Shown here one piece after another: positions 1-8,004 of a DNA stretch of 64,000 bases. Both the position numbers and the translations under genes were made by a program. Each line of letters begins with the position of its first letter. The stretch's first letter is position 1. The notes under the pieces are model-generated. The model had not been told where the DNA came from. It saw only the letters and a program-made list of their open reading frames with translations, and searched no databases. The DNA comes from Alphaproteobacteria bacterium (GTDB lineage: Bacteria; Pseudomonadota; Alphaproteobacteria; Micropepsales; Micropepsaceae). Location of the stretch: contig CANJBZ010000013.1 of assembly GCA_947473475.1 (NCBI GenBank), positions 27,599-91,598 on the forward strand, read 5' to 3'.

Positions 1-80
1 ACGCCACGACAGGGAAACCATTCTCGGTCACGGCGATCCGGTAAACCAAGACATGTTGATCCTTGGCTCCGTTCGTCACC

Positions 81-110
81 GTATCCCGCTGGGACAGTAA
101 AGCGGGATAC
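81..110. other. Perfect 10-bp inverted repeat upstream of htrA
   Basis: The arms GTATCCCGCT (81-90) and AGCGGGATAC (101-110) are exact reverse complements around a 10-bp loop. They lie 44 bp upstream of the chosen htrA start. It could be an operator, a leader hairpin or the terminator of an upstream gene. There is no T-tract, so terminator is the weakest option. Confidence 0.45.
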
Positions 111-153
111 GGGACACCAAGGGACAGTGTCATTCTCACAGCGAGTTAGGACC

Positions 154-1689
154 ATGAACACGAAAAGTATGAAAACGTCGAAAACGCTCCTTGTTGGCTT
201 ACTGATGTCCGCGGCAACAGGCGGGCTCTTCATGAGCCAATGTTCGGCCGCCCAAAAGGTCGAGTCCCGCGTCGCGGCGGATATTACGGCGCAGACGCCC
301 CGTCTGCTTAACCAGGGCAGTCCTGCCAGTTTCGCGGATCTGGTCGAGCATGTGAGACCAGCAGTCGTGTCGGTTGTCGTCGAACGCGATGGACAGCCGC
401 GTATTGCAAGCAACATGGATGACGTGCCCGCCCCATTCGCAGATCGATTCCGTCCGTTTGGACAAGCACCGGGATTTGGCTCCGGCCAAAGAGGCACGCC
501 GCGGGCGATGCCTTCGCCCCGCGCTGAAGCACGGGGATCGGGCTTCATCATCGAAAGCGACGGCTACATTGTGACAAACAATCACGTCGTCGAAGGCAGC
601 ACAAAGATAACAATTCAACTATCGGACGGGCGCGAGCTGCCGGCCCGAATCGTCGGGACCGACAAGGACACCGACATTGCACTTCTGAAAGCGGACGGCG
701 GTACGAATTTGCCAACGGTCGTGTTGGGTGACGACAGCCGCATGCGGGTTGGCGATTGGGTCGTGGCGGTTGGAAATCCGTTCGGTCTGGGCGGCACCGT
801 GACCGCGGGCGTTCTGTCATCGATACATCGCGACATCGGCAGCGGTCCGTATACCGATTTTCTCCAGATCGACGCCCCCATCAATCAGGGAAATTCCGGC
901 GGTCCGACCTTCGATATTTCGGGGACGGTTTTTGGAATGAACACGGCGATTTTCTCTCCTTCCGGTGGCAGCGTCGGTATTGGCTTTGCAATTCCGGCCT
1001 CGACCGTAAAGGCGGTGGTCGCCCAGTTGAAGGAACACGGCTCGGTCACGCGCGGCTGGCTTGGCGTACAGATTCAAACCCTCACCCCGGATCTGGCAAG
1101 CGGCCTAGGCGTAACGGATGCGAAGGGCGCCATCGTTGCGAGCCTGGTGGAGGACAGTCCTGCTCAAAAGGCCGGAATAAAACAGGGCGATGTCATCGTC
1201 GGCCTGAACGGCGAGACGATCCTGGACTCGCGCGATCTGACCCGCCGCGTCGGCATGATGCGCGCAGGCAGCAAGGTAGACTTCACCGTCATGCGCAACG
1301 GTCGAAAGGAGACAATCTCCGCTACCATTGGCAAGCGCGATTTGCAGCAGGTGGCCGATGCGTCGCGGTTTGGCTCCAGCATCTCGCCCTCGAGCGAGGA
1401 CATTCTCGGGATGAAGCTCGCACCTCTGACAGGGGAAGCACGCGAGCAGTTCGAACTTGATGAAACGGCAACCGGTGTTGTCGTTACCTCTGTCGCGCGC
1501 AACAGCGATGCGGCTAGCAAGGGACTGCGCGCCGGCCATGTCATCATCAGCGCCGGAGGCAAGGACGTACGCACGCCGGCCGACATAGGCCGCGCGGTTT
1601 CGGAGGCGAAGAATGCCGGCCGCGAAAGCGTCCTCATGCTGGTCGAAGGCCCAGAAGGAAAGCGCTTTCTGACCCTGAAGGCAGCCTGA
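154..1689 (+). CDS. Do/HtrA-family periplasmic serine protease
   Basis: This is an envelope quality-control protease that degrades or refolds misfolded periplasmic proteins. Counting from the ATG at 154, the catalytic triad is H144 (in TNNHVVEG), D174 (in DTDIALLK) and S248 (in GNSGGP). Two PDZ domains follow, roughly residues 290-380 and 410-510. The N-terminus is a signal peptide (basic MNTKSMKTSK, then a hydrophobic stretch ending before QKVES). The in-frame GTG at 127 lacks a ribosome site, whereas ATG 154 has GTTAGGA upstream. The length, about 510 residues, is typical of DegP/DegQ/MucD-type proteins; which paralogue it is cannot be decided here. A strong hairpin follows the stop. Confidence 0.93.
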   Translation: MNTKSMKTSKTLLVGLLMSAATGGLFMSQCSAAQKVESRVAADITAQTPRLLNQGSPASFADLVEHVRPAVVSVVVERDGQPRIASNMDDVPAPFADRFRPFGQAPGFGSGQRGTPRAMPSPRAEARGSGFIIESDGYIVTNNHVVEGSTKITIQLSDGRELPARIVGTDKDTDIALLKADGGTNLPTVVLGDDSRMRVGDWVVAVGNPFGLGGTVTAGVLSSIHRDIGSGPYTDFLQIDAPINQGNSGGPTFDISGTVFGMNTAIFSPSGGSVGIGFAIPASTVKAVVAQLKEHGSVTRGWLGVQIQTLTPDLASGLGVTDAKGAIVASLVEDSPAQKAGIKQGDVIVGLNGETILDSRDLTRRVGMMRAGSKVDFTVMRNGRKETISATIGKRDLQQVADASRFGSSISPSSEDILGMKLAPLTGEAREQFELDETATGVVVTSVARNSDAASKGLRAGHVIISAGGKDVRTPADIGRAVSEAKNAGRESVLMLVEGPEGKRFLTLKAA

Positions 1690-1706
1690 ACCAAGGATTG
1701 TGAAGG

Positions 1707-1743
1707 GATGAGGCGCCGGAGCGTCCAACTGCGGCGCCTCATC
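1707..1743 (+). terminator. Terminator-like hairpin after htrA
   Basis: GATGAGGCGCCG (1707-1718) pairs perfectly with CGGCGCCTCATC (1732-1743), a 12-bp stem with a 13-nt loop 17 nt after the htrA stop. It is followed by TTCG rather than a long U-run, so termination strength is uncertain. Confidence 0.65.
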
Positions 1744-1950
1744 TTCGATATGCACCAACTCTCAAAGGCGACGCAAGCCATGGCAATCTTATCGCCCAAG
1801 ATCACGGCAGGGAGTCTAACAACCGGTGGGCGCGGTTATTCGGCCCCAGTAGCTTCACGCGGCCAGGGTGGGTTGGACGCGCGGCGAAAGCCTGCTAATT
1901 TAACCTTTGGAATTTGCCGGAGCCGCTTGCAGCACCCCAAGGCGTTTGCA

Positions 1951-2838
1951 TTGAGCACACCTTTACCACCCTTTGATTTCGATCTGCTGCGGACATTCGT
2001 GGCGATTGTCGATAATGCAGGGTTTACGCGTGCGGCAGAACGCGTTGGGCGCACCCAATCGACGGTGAGCCTTCAAATTAAGAAACTCGAGGAAGGCCTC
2101 GGACACGCGCTTTTCGAGCGCAGCGGCCGCGACCTGCGATTGACGGGAGAAGGCGAGATACTTCTACCCTATGCCCGTCAGCTTCTGCATTTGGCCGACG
2201 AGGCGCGCTCGCGGCTTCTCGAACCCGATGTCGAAGGCGTTGTCCGTCTCGGAACACCGGAAGATTTTGGGACATTTTATCTCTCCGGTGTGTTGGCGCG
2301 ATTTGCACGCGCGCATCCGCGTGTCTCGCTCGAAGTGAGCTGCAATTTCAGTTTCAACCTGCTTGAAAGTTTTTCGAAGGGCGCATTCGACCTGGTTCTG
2401 GTCAAGCGCGAGCCGTCGGGGCCGACCGGCGGCGTCGCGGTATGGCGCGATGTTTTGGTTTGGGTCGGCGGCCAAAAGCTGGTTTTGGACCCAGACAAGC
2501 CGATTCCCCTGGTCCTTGCCTCCGCCCCAGATGTTTTTCGCAAACGCGCGCTGGCAGGCCTTCAGGCCGCCAAACGGGATTGGAGAATTGTGTTTACCAG
2601 TCTCAGCAGCGAGGGCCTATTGGCGGCGGTGGAAGCCGGACTTGGGATTGGCGTTATGTCAAAGGACATGGTCCCCAGCGGGCTGAAGGTACTCGGCGAT
2701 GACGTGGGGTTACCGGCATTGCCGGATACGGAAATCGCTCTATACCGCGCTCCCGGACGCCTCTCGCGCGCAGCGGAGCTTCTGGCCGATGACATTGCCC
2801 ACACGCTGGGAATGCCACACCGCCGCGCAAAGCTGTAG
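1951..2838 (+). CDS. LysR-family transcriptional regulator
   Basis: An N-terminal winged helix-turn-helix (FDLLRTFVAIVDNAGFTRAA, then TQSTVSLQIKKLE) is followed by a periplasmic-binding-protein-like effector domain. At about 295 residues it has normal LysR length. The frame is open back to 1708, but that start lies inside the terminator hairpin. I chose TTG 1951, preceded by AAGGCG, because LysR proteins normally begin a few residues before the FDLL helix. The target is unknown; no divergent partner is present, since htrA upstream is co-directional. Confidence 0.85.
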   Translation: MSTPLPPFDFDLLRTFVAIVDNAGFTRAAERVGRTQSTVSLQIKKLEEGLGHALFERSGRDLRLTGEGEILLPYARQLLHLADEARSRLLEPDVEGVVRLGTPEDFGTFYLSGVLARFARAHPRVSLEVSCNFSFNLLESFSKGAFDLVLVKREPSGPTGGVAVWRDVLVWVGGQKLVLDPDKPIPLVLASAPDVFRKRALAGLQAAKRDWRIVFTSLSSEGLLAAVEAGLGIGVMSKDMVPSGLKVLGDDVGLPALPDTEIALYRAPGRLSRAAELLADDIAHTLGMPHRRAKL

Positions 2839-2983
2839 CGATTTTGTGCGGCGTACGCGGAGCCGTGCGCCGCTCCGGATTGAACCATTGAACTCTTCAA
2901 TGCGTGCCAGCGGGAGAACTCATTTCACTTCAGGCACAGCCAGAGGCAAACTTCTCCGCAGTTGATCGCAGAGGAGGACCCAA

Positions 2984-3385
2984 ATGAACCGCTCTTTATT
3001 GAACAAATCTGGCCGCAAGCTTCGGGCTTGGCTGCAATTCTCTATCGTTCTCGCAGCAACCGCAACGATTACCACCGTGCTTCTGTCTACTGTGGCAAAG
3101 GCGCAAACGGGGGCTAAGGATCTCCCCAATATGGCGGGAACCTATAATTGTGTCGGCGATAAAGTGACGTGTGGCTGGTCCGGCACGAAATTCACGATCA
3201 AGCAAACCGGGGCCGATCTTGAAATCCGCAACGAAAAGGGCGAATTCGGCCACGCAAAGATGACGAGCGCCATCTCGATCAGCGCCGGCCCTATCTGGAA
3301 CATGCTTGGCGTTATTATCTCTAACGACAACCGCGTCATTCAGTGGTCCAATGGCACGAATTGGGAAAGGCTAAACTTAAGCTAG
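2984..3385 (+). CDS. Small exported protein of unknown function
   Basis: This 133-residue protein has a basic N-terminus (MNRSLLNKSGRKLR), a hydrophobic segment (about residues 19-38) and a likely signal-peptidase site near AKAQ. The mature part has two cysteines (YNCVGDKVTCGW) and alternating beta-strand-like segments, as in small beta-barrel or lipocalin-like envelope proteins. An excellent ribosome site (GAGGAGGACCC) precedes the ATG. It is monocistronic, with a strong hairpin downstream. I do not recognise the family. Confidence 0.75.
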   Translation: MNRSLLNKSGRKLRAWLQFSIVLAATATITTVLLSTVAKAQTGAKDLPNMAGTYNCVGDKVTCGWSGTKFTIKQTGADLEIRNEKGEFGHAKMTSAISISAGPIWNMLGVIISNDNRVIQWSNGTNWERLNLS

Positions 3386-3417
3386 CATGGTGTTAAATTG
3401 CCCCTGCATTGCTAACG

Positions 3418-3457
3418 GCGCGCCGGCTTCTCCCTTCCCCAACCCGAGCCGGCGCGC
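3418..3457 (+). terminator. Strong GC hairpin after the small exported protein gene
   Basis: GCGCGCCGGCT (3418-3428) is the exact reverse complement of AGCCGGCGCGC (3447-3457), an 11-bp stem followed by ATTTC. It probably ends the transcript of the gene that stops at 3385. Confidence 0.6.
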
Positions 3458-3556
3458 ATTTCAAAGCAGGCGTCCCGCAGGAAGCGCGGAAGTAATTTTT
3501 GAGCGCCAAGCCTGTGAAAATCGAAGTCAACAAATAGCGCAGCGGGAACCAGGAAC

Positions 3557-3982
3557 ATGACGTGCGGACGATGGAATTTTGATCTGGTCTATGGGGCATT
3601 CTTTTTTTATGGAATCGTTACACTCGCTTCGAGTCTGTTGCCCTTTCTGCCGTTAGGTAACCAGACAGGACTTTTCATTGGGTCTGGGTTGCTTGTCCCG
3701 CTGCACGCTCTATCGCTTGTTGCGCTGGCGGTTGGAATGATCTTTGCCTGCCGCTTGCTTCGCGAGTGGAAAGTTACCGCACTGATCATAGTGCTGATTG
3801 CCGATTGGGGATTTTTTGCGGTAGCTCTGGCTTACGCTATTCCTATCGATGTCATGATAGCCGCAAGCGTTACATATGGTTTGGCCACGTGCGCGATTTC
3901 TACAATTTGGTTCCTATCGGGCAGAAATCCGCAGTCTCCGGGCCCCGGTGGTTTGCCCACAGGCAAGACGGCGCTGGGATAA
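3557..3982 (+). CDS. Four-helix integral membrane protein, unknown function
   Basis: This 141-residue protein has four predicted membrane spans: about residues 10-31, 40-62, 70-92 and 97-118. It ends in a polar Pro/Gly tail (GRNPQSPGPGGLPTGK). The ATG at 3557 follows AGGAAC. No catalytic motif or family signature is visible. Its length and topology fit the DoxX/DUF-type small membrane proteins, but I cannot place it in any of them. Confidence 0.7.
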   Translation: MTCGRWNFDLVYGAFFFYGIVTLASSLLPFLPLGNQTGLFIGSGLLVPLHALSLVALAVGMIFACRLLREWKVTALIIVLIADWGFFAVALAYAIPIDVMIAASVTYGLATCAISTIWFLSGRNPQSPGPGGLPTGKTALG

Positions 3983-4290
3983 AAACATTCGCGGTTATGC
4001 GCGGGGCGGCGGCACGACAGGGTACGGGCCTGACTGAATGCAGGCGTTGGGCCGCTGCGGCTCGAAGCTCTCAAGGACTTCCATTAGCGCCGCGCGTCAA
4101 TTCACCGTGATTGTCCCGTAAATTCACGCCGAAACGGTCGTGCTTTCATCAGGGGTTCCCTGTGGGCTATAGCGGTTCGGCATTGCGCACCACCGCCGTG
4201 GTGGTACTTAGGTTCAAGCACAATTCATTGGCGGTCCAACGCCATGAACGCCAAAGACACGAAATCCGTTTTGTCCCGGGGGAGACGCCT
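3983..4290. other. Leader/intergenic region upstream of TonB receptor
   Basis: This 308-bp gap has no convincing gene. Its reading frame is open in phase with the receptor, but no signal peptide or ribosome site supports an earlier start. It contains a short hairpin (CCACCGCCGTGGTGG near 4191-4205). I looked for a cobalamin-riboswitch-like box and found none. Confidence 0.5.
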
Positions 4291-6354
4291 ATGGCCGCCA
4301 CTTCTTTACGCACGCGCCTGTTCGCCGGGGTAAGCGCTCTGCTTGCGACGGCGGCTTGCGTGCCCGCCGCCCTCGCCCAGGACATTCCGGAGCAGGTGCT
4401 CATCACGGCGCGGCCACCCGATCCCGTCGGCAACGATGCGTTCTCGACGACGATCATCGACGAGCAGCGAATCCAGATCTCGCCGCAGCTGGACACCGCC
4501 TTGCGCCAAGTACCGGCGCTGTCGCTGTTTCGCCGCAACAGCGCCGCCTCGACAAATGCCACGGGGCAAGGCGTATCGCTGCGTTCCATCGGCGCCTCCG
4601 GCGCGGGCCGGGCGCTGGTGACACTGGACGGCGTTCCGCAGAACGATCCATTCGGCGGATGGATCATTTGGTCTTCGATTCCCACAGAAGCAATTCAGGC
4701 CGCCGAAATCGTTCGCGGCGCGGGGGCCGGGCCCTATGGCGCGGGCGCGCTGACAGGCGTGATCGCGCTGACGGAACGCGCGGGCACCAGCGGCGTCGCG
4801 AGCATCGAAGCCGCGGAAATCGGCGAGGCGCGCGTGGCGGGCTCCGGCAATGTCCAGTTCGACAATGTGAGCTTCGGCGCCAGCGGCATGTACATGACAA
4901 GCGGCGGCTGGATTCCGGTGGCCGATGGGCAACGTAGTTCGGCCGACACGCCACTTTCGCTGAAAGCAACCAATGCATCCGTGCATGGCGGCGTGGAAAT
5001 CGGTGACGGGACGCAGATCACGGGACGCTTCGGGTTTTACGACGAGCGGCGGAACACAGGCATCCGCGCCGGCTTTTCGAGAGCGAAGGGAACGACGGGC
5101 AGTATCACCATCGCCCATCCGGAACGGGACGACAGCCTGGGCTGGCGTATCCAGGGGTGGTTTCGCGACACCGACATTTACAACATCACGTACACGCGCA
5201 CGAGTGTGAACCCGACGGGCCTGCAATATGCCGTACCGGCGCTCGGCTGGGGCGCCAATGCGGCGGTGCGAGGGCGGCTTTCCTGGCTGGATTGGGAAGC
5301 CGGCACCGATTTGCGGCTGGCACAGGGCGAATCGCGCGAACTGTCCACCTTCACCAGCGGACAGTTCCGCAACAGCCGCTTTGCCGGCGGCCGTACGCTG
5401 GTCGGCGGCGCTTACCTGGAGGGCGCAAGCCGCGTGGACGACTGGCTGATCACAGCCGGCGTGCGTTTCGACGAATGGCGCAATTACAACGGCCATATCA
5501 TCGATCGGACGCTGTCGACCGGCGCCATCACGTCCAATATTCAGACCGCGGATGCCAGCGGCAGCGTGCCATCCGCGCGCGCCGGTGTTCGCCGCAATTT
5601 GAATGGCGATCTGTATATCCGCGCCGCGGCGTATAATGGTTTTCGTCCCGCGACGATGAACGAGCTTTATCGCAATTTCCGCATCGGCAACGATTTCACG
5701 GCCGCCAACTCAGCCCTGAAACCCGAACAGCTCTACGGCATCGAAGCCGGGCTTGGCGACGATCAGGGCGCGTTTACCTGGGCCGCTACCGGCTTCTGGA
5801 ACAAAATCACCGACGCGGTCACGATCGTAACGCTTGGCATTGGTCCTGGCACATTTCCGGTAGTAGGTTCTCTGCCCGCAGGCGGCAGGTACCAGCAGCG
5901 CCAGAATGTCGGCGACATCGGCGCCTTCGGTGTCGAAGGCGAAGCGCAATGGAAGCTCAACGATATGCTGTCGTTGCGCGGCGGGTTCAACCTGACGGAC
6001 GCGCATGTGCATGGCGGGACGCAGGCTCCGGCGCTCACCGGCAAGCGTCCGGCGCAGACGCCACGCTGGACGGTAACGGCGGGCGTTGTCGCCTCGCCGC
6101 TGCCATGGATGTCGGTGGAAGGTTATGCGCGATGGGAATCGCTGCGCTGGTCCGACGATCTGAACACGCTGCCGATCAAGCAAGTGACCATTGTCGATAC
6201 CCGGGTGAATTTCCACGTGCTGCCGAAGACCGATTTGTACGTGGGCGTCGACAATGTACTCGATGCCGAGGTGCAGACGGCACGCGCCGGCGATGGGATC
6301 GTCAATATCGAAGCCCCCCGCCTGTTCCGCATGGGCCTTCGATATACGTACTGA
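4291..6354 (+). CDS. TonB-dependent outer-membrane receptor
   Basis: This is a ligand-gated outer-membrane transporter powered by TonB-ExbBD. ATG 4291 has a strong GGGGGAGA ribosome site and starts a signal peptide (MAATSLRTRLFAGVSALLAT, with ALAQ cleavage). Next comes a TonB-box-like segment (EQVLITARP), a plug domain with LRQVPALSLFR, GVSLRSIGASGAGRALVTLD and IVRGAGAGPYGAGALTGVI, and then a 22-strand-type barrel ending in an aromatic residue (GLRYTY). At 687 residues it is in the usual range. The substrate is not evident: there is no adjacent transporter, FecIR system or riboswitch. Confidence 0.92.
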   Translation: MAATSLRTRLFAGVSALLATAACVPAALAQDIPEQVLITARPPDPVGNDAFSTTIIDEQRIQISPQLDTALRQVPALSLFRRNSAASTNATGQGVSLRSIGASGAGRALVTLDGVPQNDPFGGWIIWSSIPTEAIQAAEIVRGAGAGPYGAGALTGVIALTERAGTSGVASIEAAEIGEARVAGSGNVQFDNVSFGASGMYMTSGGWIPVADGQRSSADTPLSLKATNASVHGGVEIGDGTQITGRFGFYDERRNTGIRAGFSRAKGTTGSITIAHPERDDSLGWRIQGWFRDTDIYNITYTRTSVNPTGLQYAVPALGWGANAAVRGRLSWLDWEAGTDLRLAQGESRELSTFTSGQFRNSRFAGGRTLVGGAYLEGASRVDDWLITAGVRFDEWRNYNGHIIDRTLSTGAITSNIQTADASGSVPSARAGVRRNLNGDLYIRAAAYNGFRPATMNELYRNFRIGNDFTAANSALKPEQLYGIEAGLGDDQGAFTWAATGFWNKITDAVTIVTLGIGPGTFPVVGSLPAGGRYQQRQNVGDIGAFGVEGEAQWKLNDMLSLRGGFNLTDAHVHGGTQAPALTGKRPAQTPRWTVTAGVVASPLPWMSVEGYARWESLRWSDDLNTLPIKQVTIVDTRVNFHVLPKTDLYVGVDNVLDAEVQTARAGDGIVNIEAPRLFRMGLRYTY

Positions 6355-6385
6355 TCAACCGCGCAAACAGGCGCTGGCTGTTCGA

Positions 6386-6571
6386 TTACGCCCGAGCAAG
6401 CAATTGCCGGTGTTGGACGATTTCGTCCCAACCGGCAGTGCTGGCCATTCCGCCTTCTTCCGCGCAGCGCATGCGGGCATCTTCATCCGCGGAGAGCGCC
6501 CGCAGTTCATGGAGAACCTGCAGGCTCGACGGTATCGGCATGCGTTTACCGAAGCGGAGAAAATAGCTCAT
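6386..6571 (-). CDS. Small conserved-looking protein, 61 residues
   Basis: A short acidic/basic helical protein starting MSYFLRFGKRMPIPSSLQVL. The ATG is preceded by TGAGGTA at good spacing, and the frame is in the same orientation as the cluster of small genes to its right. There are no cysteines and no membrane segment. Function is unknown. I accept it because of its ribosome site and its protein-like composition, not because of a recognised family. Confidence 0.5.
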   Translation of the reverse strand: MSYFLRFGKRMPIPSSLQVLHELRALSADEDARMRCAEEGGMASTAGWDEIVQHRQLLARA

Positions 6572-6640
6572 ATCCGTACCTCACAATCGTGACCGATCCT
6601 GCATTTGCAGGATTTGCGGCACGCTATCGCATTGGTTTGT

Positions 6641-6688
6641 CGCGCAATCTAACGGCGAACCGGCGTCCACTTCGCCGGATTGCGCTCT
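6641..6688 (-). repeat. Repeat family A, copy 1 (48-bp palindromic element)
   Basis: Read on the minus strand it begins AGAGCGCAATCCGGCGAAGT and ends in TTAGATTGCGCG. The ends GCGCAATC/GATTGCGC and the inner GCCGG parts are inverted, so it folds as a REP-like hairpin. It matches the copies at 7537 and 36103 with only a few substitutions. Confidence 0.85.
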
Positions 6689-6696
6689 TGGTTTGT

Positions 6697-6725
6697 CGCG
6701 CAATCTAACGGCGAAATTGCGCTCT
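6697..6725 (-). repeat. Repeat family A, internally deleted copy
   Basis: The outer arms of element A are present but the central GTGGACGCCGG portion is missing. With the neighbouring complete copy this creates an exact 28-bp direct repeat (6632-6659 and 6688-6715). The stop codon of the adjacent small gene lies at the edge of this copy. Confidence 0.7.
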
Positions 6726-6915
6726 ACGCTCGCGCAACCATTCTGCCGGCGGGCGTGGGCATCAATCCGCCCATTATGTCTTGGATCAAGCCCAACTCTA
6801 CCAGCCGCTTTCGCGCGCTGACGGGTATCGTCCGGCCCATGAAGCCCTTTGCGACCAGGCACAGCGATGCGAACTCCGACGGCGTAAGGTCGTCCCGTCC
6901 AGGAATACGGTTCAT
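6724..6915 (-). CDS. Small helical protein, third gene of RMF-like operon
   Basis: This 63-residue protein starts MNRIPGRDDLTPSEFASLCL and ends in an alanine/arginine-rich tail. Its start overlaps the stop of the RMF-like gene in an ATGA, implying translational coupling. The segment TPSEFASLCLVAKGFMGRTI followed by KRLVELGLI resembles a small winged-helix-like fold in which an RLVELGLI stretch is typical, but I cannot assign a family. It ends inside a repeat-A fragment. Confidence 0.6.
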   Translation of the reverse strand: MNRIPGRDDLTPSEFASLCLVAKGFMGRTIPVSARKRLVELGLIQDIMGGLMPTPAGRMVARA

Positions 6916-7190
6916 GATATCTCGACTTTCGGTTTTGCAGCGAGGTTGTGGCGGGTGGTTCTGCCAGGCGGCGTGAATGTCACGGCGCGACTGTCGAACG
7001 AGTCCGTAAACCCCTTCATCCAACGCGATTGCTCCACCGGCGTAACGTAGGGATTGCGCGCAGCCCCGGCCGAAGAAATGTCCGCGCTGTCGCTGGGAAG
7101 CAATTTTTTGCCGGCACTCCAGCCTTGCGCATAGATACGGCTCAGCACGTACGCACTTGTGTCGGGGCGAACATCGGTCAATCGCCACAC
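6912..7190 (-). CDS. RMF-like (ribosome modulation factor-like) small protein
   Basis: The segment SRIYAQGWSAGKK followed by ARNPYVTPVEQSRWMKGF fits the RMF signature (A..eGy.AG.....NPY......r.W..GF). In gammaproteobacteria RMF dimerises 70S ribosomes in stationary phase; alphaproteobacterial RMF-like proteins are poorly studied, so the role is inferred. The gene overlaps its upstream neighbour by 13 nt and its downstream neighbour by 4 nt, forming a three-gene operon. The 28-residue C-terminal extension past the RMF core is unusual. The shortened hpf gene elsewhere in this window makes it worth noting. Confidence 0.6.
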   Translation of the reverse strand: MWRLTDVRPDTSAYVLSRIYAQGWSAGKKLLPSDSADISSAGAARNPYVTPVEQSRWMKGFTDSFDSRAVTFTPPGRTTRHNLAAKPKVEIS

Positions 7191-7435
7191 CTCACGTCGC
7201 GCGCGAGCGCCGCGGCAAGCGCGCCAGGCTCTACAGGGATGTACTGGGGTATCCCATCGTTCGCTCGGCAGGGCATCACCAAGGACATACGCCGGGAGTG
7301 CGTGGACGAAACACGTTCGAAGCCTTCCTCCTCGATCTCTACGGTGTAGACGCCGGGAAGCAGTTCTCCGTCGCGTTCATTCACGACGAAGGGCTGAGCA
7401 AAGATTACCGTCTTGGACGTCGTGCGCGTCATCAT
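7178..7435 (-). CDS. Small protein, first gene of RMF-like operon
   Basis: This 85-residue protein starts MMTRTTSKTVIFAQPFVVN and has a repeated beta-strand pattern (LLPGVYTVEIEEEGFE), suggesting a compact all-beta domain. The frame is open further upstream, but only the ATG at 7435 (or the adjacent ATG 7432) has a ribosome site (GGAGA). The acidic VEIEEEGFE motif is of a kind seen in short alphaproteobacterial proteins of unknown function. It leads the operon that contains the RMF-like gene. Confidence 0.6.
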   Translation of the reverse strand: MMTRTTSKTVIFAQPFVVNERDGELLPGVYTVEIEEEGFERVSSTHSRRMSLVMPCRANDGIPQYIPVEPGALAAALARDVRCGD

Positions 7436-7536
7436 AAGGTCTCCATCGAAACGGTTTGGGCGTACCGGCAGGGCGCCAGGACGCGGAGCCATAAGAGCGG
7501 ATACCGCAGACAAAGAACGCCTGCGAAAAATCGGCT

Positions 7537-7584
7537 AGAGCGCAATCCGACGAAGTGGACGCCGGTTCGTCGTTAGATTGCGCG
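7537..7584 (+). repeat. Repeat family A, copy 2
   Basis: A complete 48-bp element, AGAGCGCAATCCGACGAAGT through TTAGATTGCGCG. It is nearly identical to the copy at 36103 and to the reverse complement of 6641-6688. It lies upstream of the RMF-like operon. Confidence 0.85.
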
Positions 7585-7600
7585 GCAAACTAAGGAATCT

Positions 7601-7640
7601 AGAGCATGATCCGGCGAAGTGGACGCGGCCGGAACCGGCT
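7601..7640 (+). repeat. Repeat family A, diverged partial copy
   Basis: AGAGCATGATCCGGCGAAGT, then GGACGCGGCCGGAACCGGCT. It resembles the AGAGCATGATCCGG elements widespread in Rhizobiales and lies 17 bp after the complete copy. The neighbouring small gene starts its stop codon at its edge. Confidence 0.65.
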
Positions 7641-7840
7641 CAATCGCAATCCAGGCTCTCACGCGCGACTTCGAAGATGCGCAAACCATTTTGCCACACT
7701 TCAAGTTTCCCGATGTGTTGGCGTTCACGCAGGATGTCCATTGCGGCAAGGCGGGCGTCGCTTTCGTTTTGGCCGGAAATCGCCTGCCACTGGTCCGTAA
7801 CACCGTGCTTATCGTGGAAATAACAGCGGTAAATCGCCAT
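7640..7840 (-). CDS. DUF6894-like small protein
   Basis: This 66-residue protein (MAIYRCYFHDKHGVTDQW, then SDARLAAMDIL) matches the pattern of the short alphaproteobacterial family in which an N-terminal YYFH strand and a D..G turn are followed by an A...A..iL helix. The ATG at 7840 has a strong upstream site (CGAGGAGG). The function of the family is unknown, and there is no partner gene. Confidence 0.6.
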   Translation of the reverse strand: MAIYRCYFHDKHGVTDQWQAISGQNESDARLAAMDILRERQHIGKLEVWQNGLRIFEVARESLDCD

Positions 7841-7954
7841 AAAAGCGCCCTCCTCGGGCGCGAGATCGTCTCGCGAACCTGCTCACAATGGGCAAATTTT
7901 TCGAATGGCGTCCACTCAGCGCCTAACGTGCCGCCAAGTCAAGCTGAGCAGCGA

Positions 7955-7995
7955 CAGAAGCGGCCCCGTTCCTTCATGGAACGAGACCGCTTCTG
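7955..7995 (-). terminator. Terminator-like hairpin after SYLF gene
   Basis: CAGAAGCGG (7955-7963) pairs with CCGCTTCTG (7987-7995), and inner CGTTCC pairs with GGAACG around a TCAT loop. It lies 9 bp beyond the stop of the minus-strand gene and has no obvious U-tract. Confidence 0.55.
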
Positions 7996-8004
7996 CGCGG
8001 ATTA

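Noticed and set aside
1..79. Minus-strand frame with protein-like translation running off the left edge
   Set aside because: It is only about 26 codons to GTG 79, with no ribosome site; too little sequence to support a gene.
756..1460. Long plus-strand frame inside htrA
   Set aside because: It is a shifted frame of a strongly conserved protease, Arg/Gly-rich and without a family pattern.
3983..4290. Possible cobalamin riboswitch before the TonB receptor
   Set aside because: No B12-box or conserved riboswitch core could be found in the leader.
4306..5496. 396-codon minus-strand frame in the TonB receptor
   Set aside because: Antisense shadow produced by high GC; Ala/Arg-rich with no signal or motif.
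7178..7513. Longer start for the first gene of the RMF-like operon
   Set aside because: The upstream codons have no ribosome site and lie in Pro/Arg-rich unconserved sequence.
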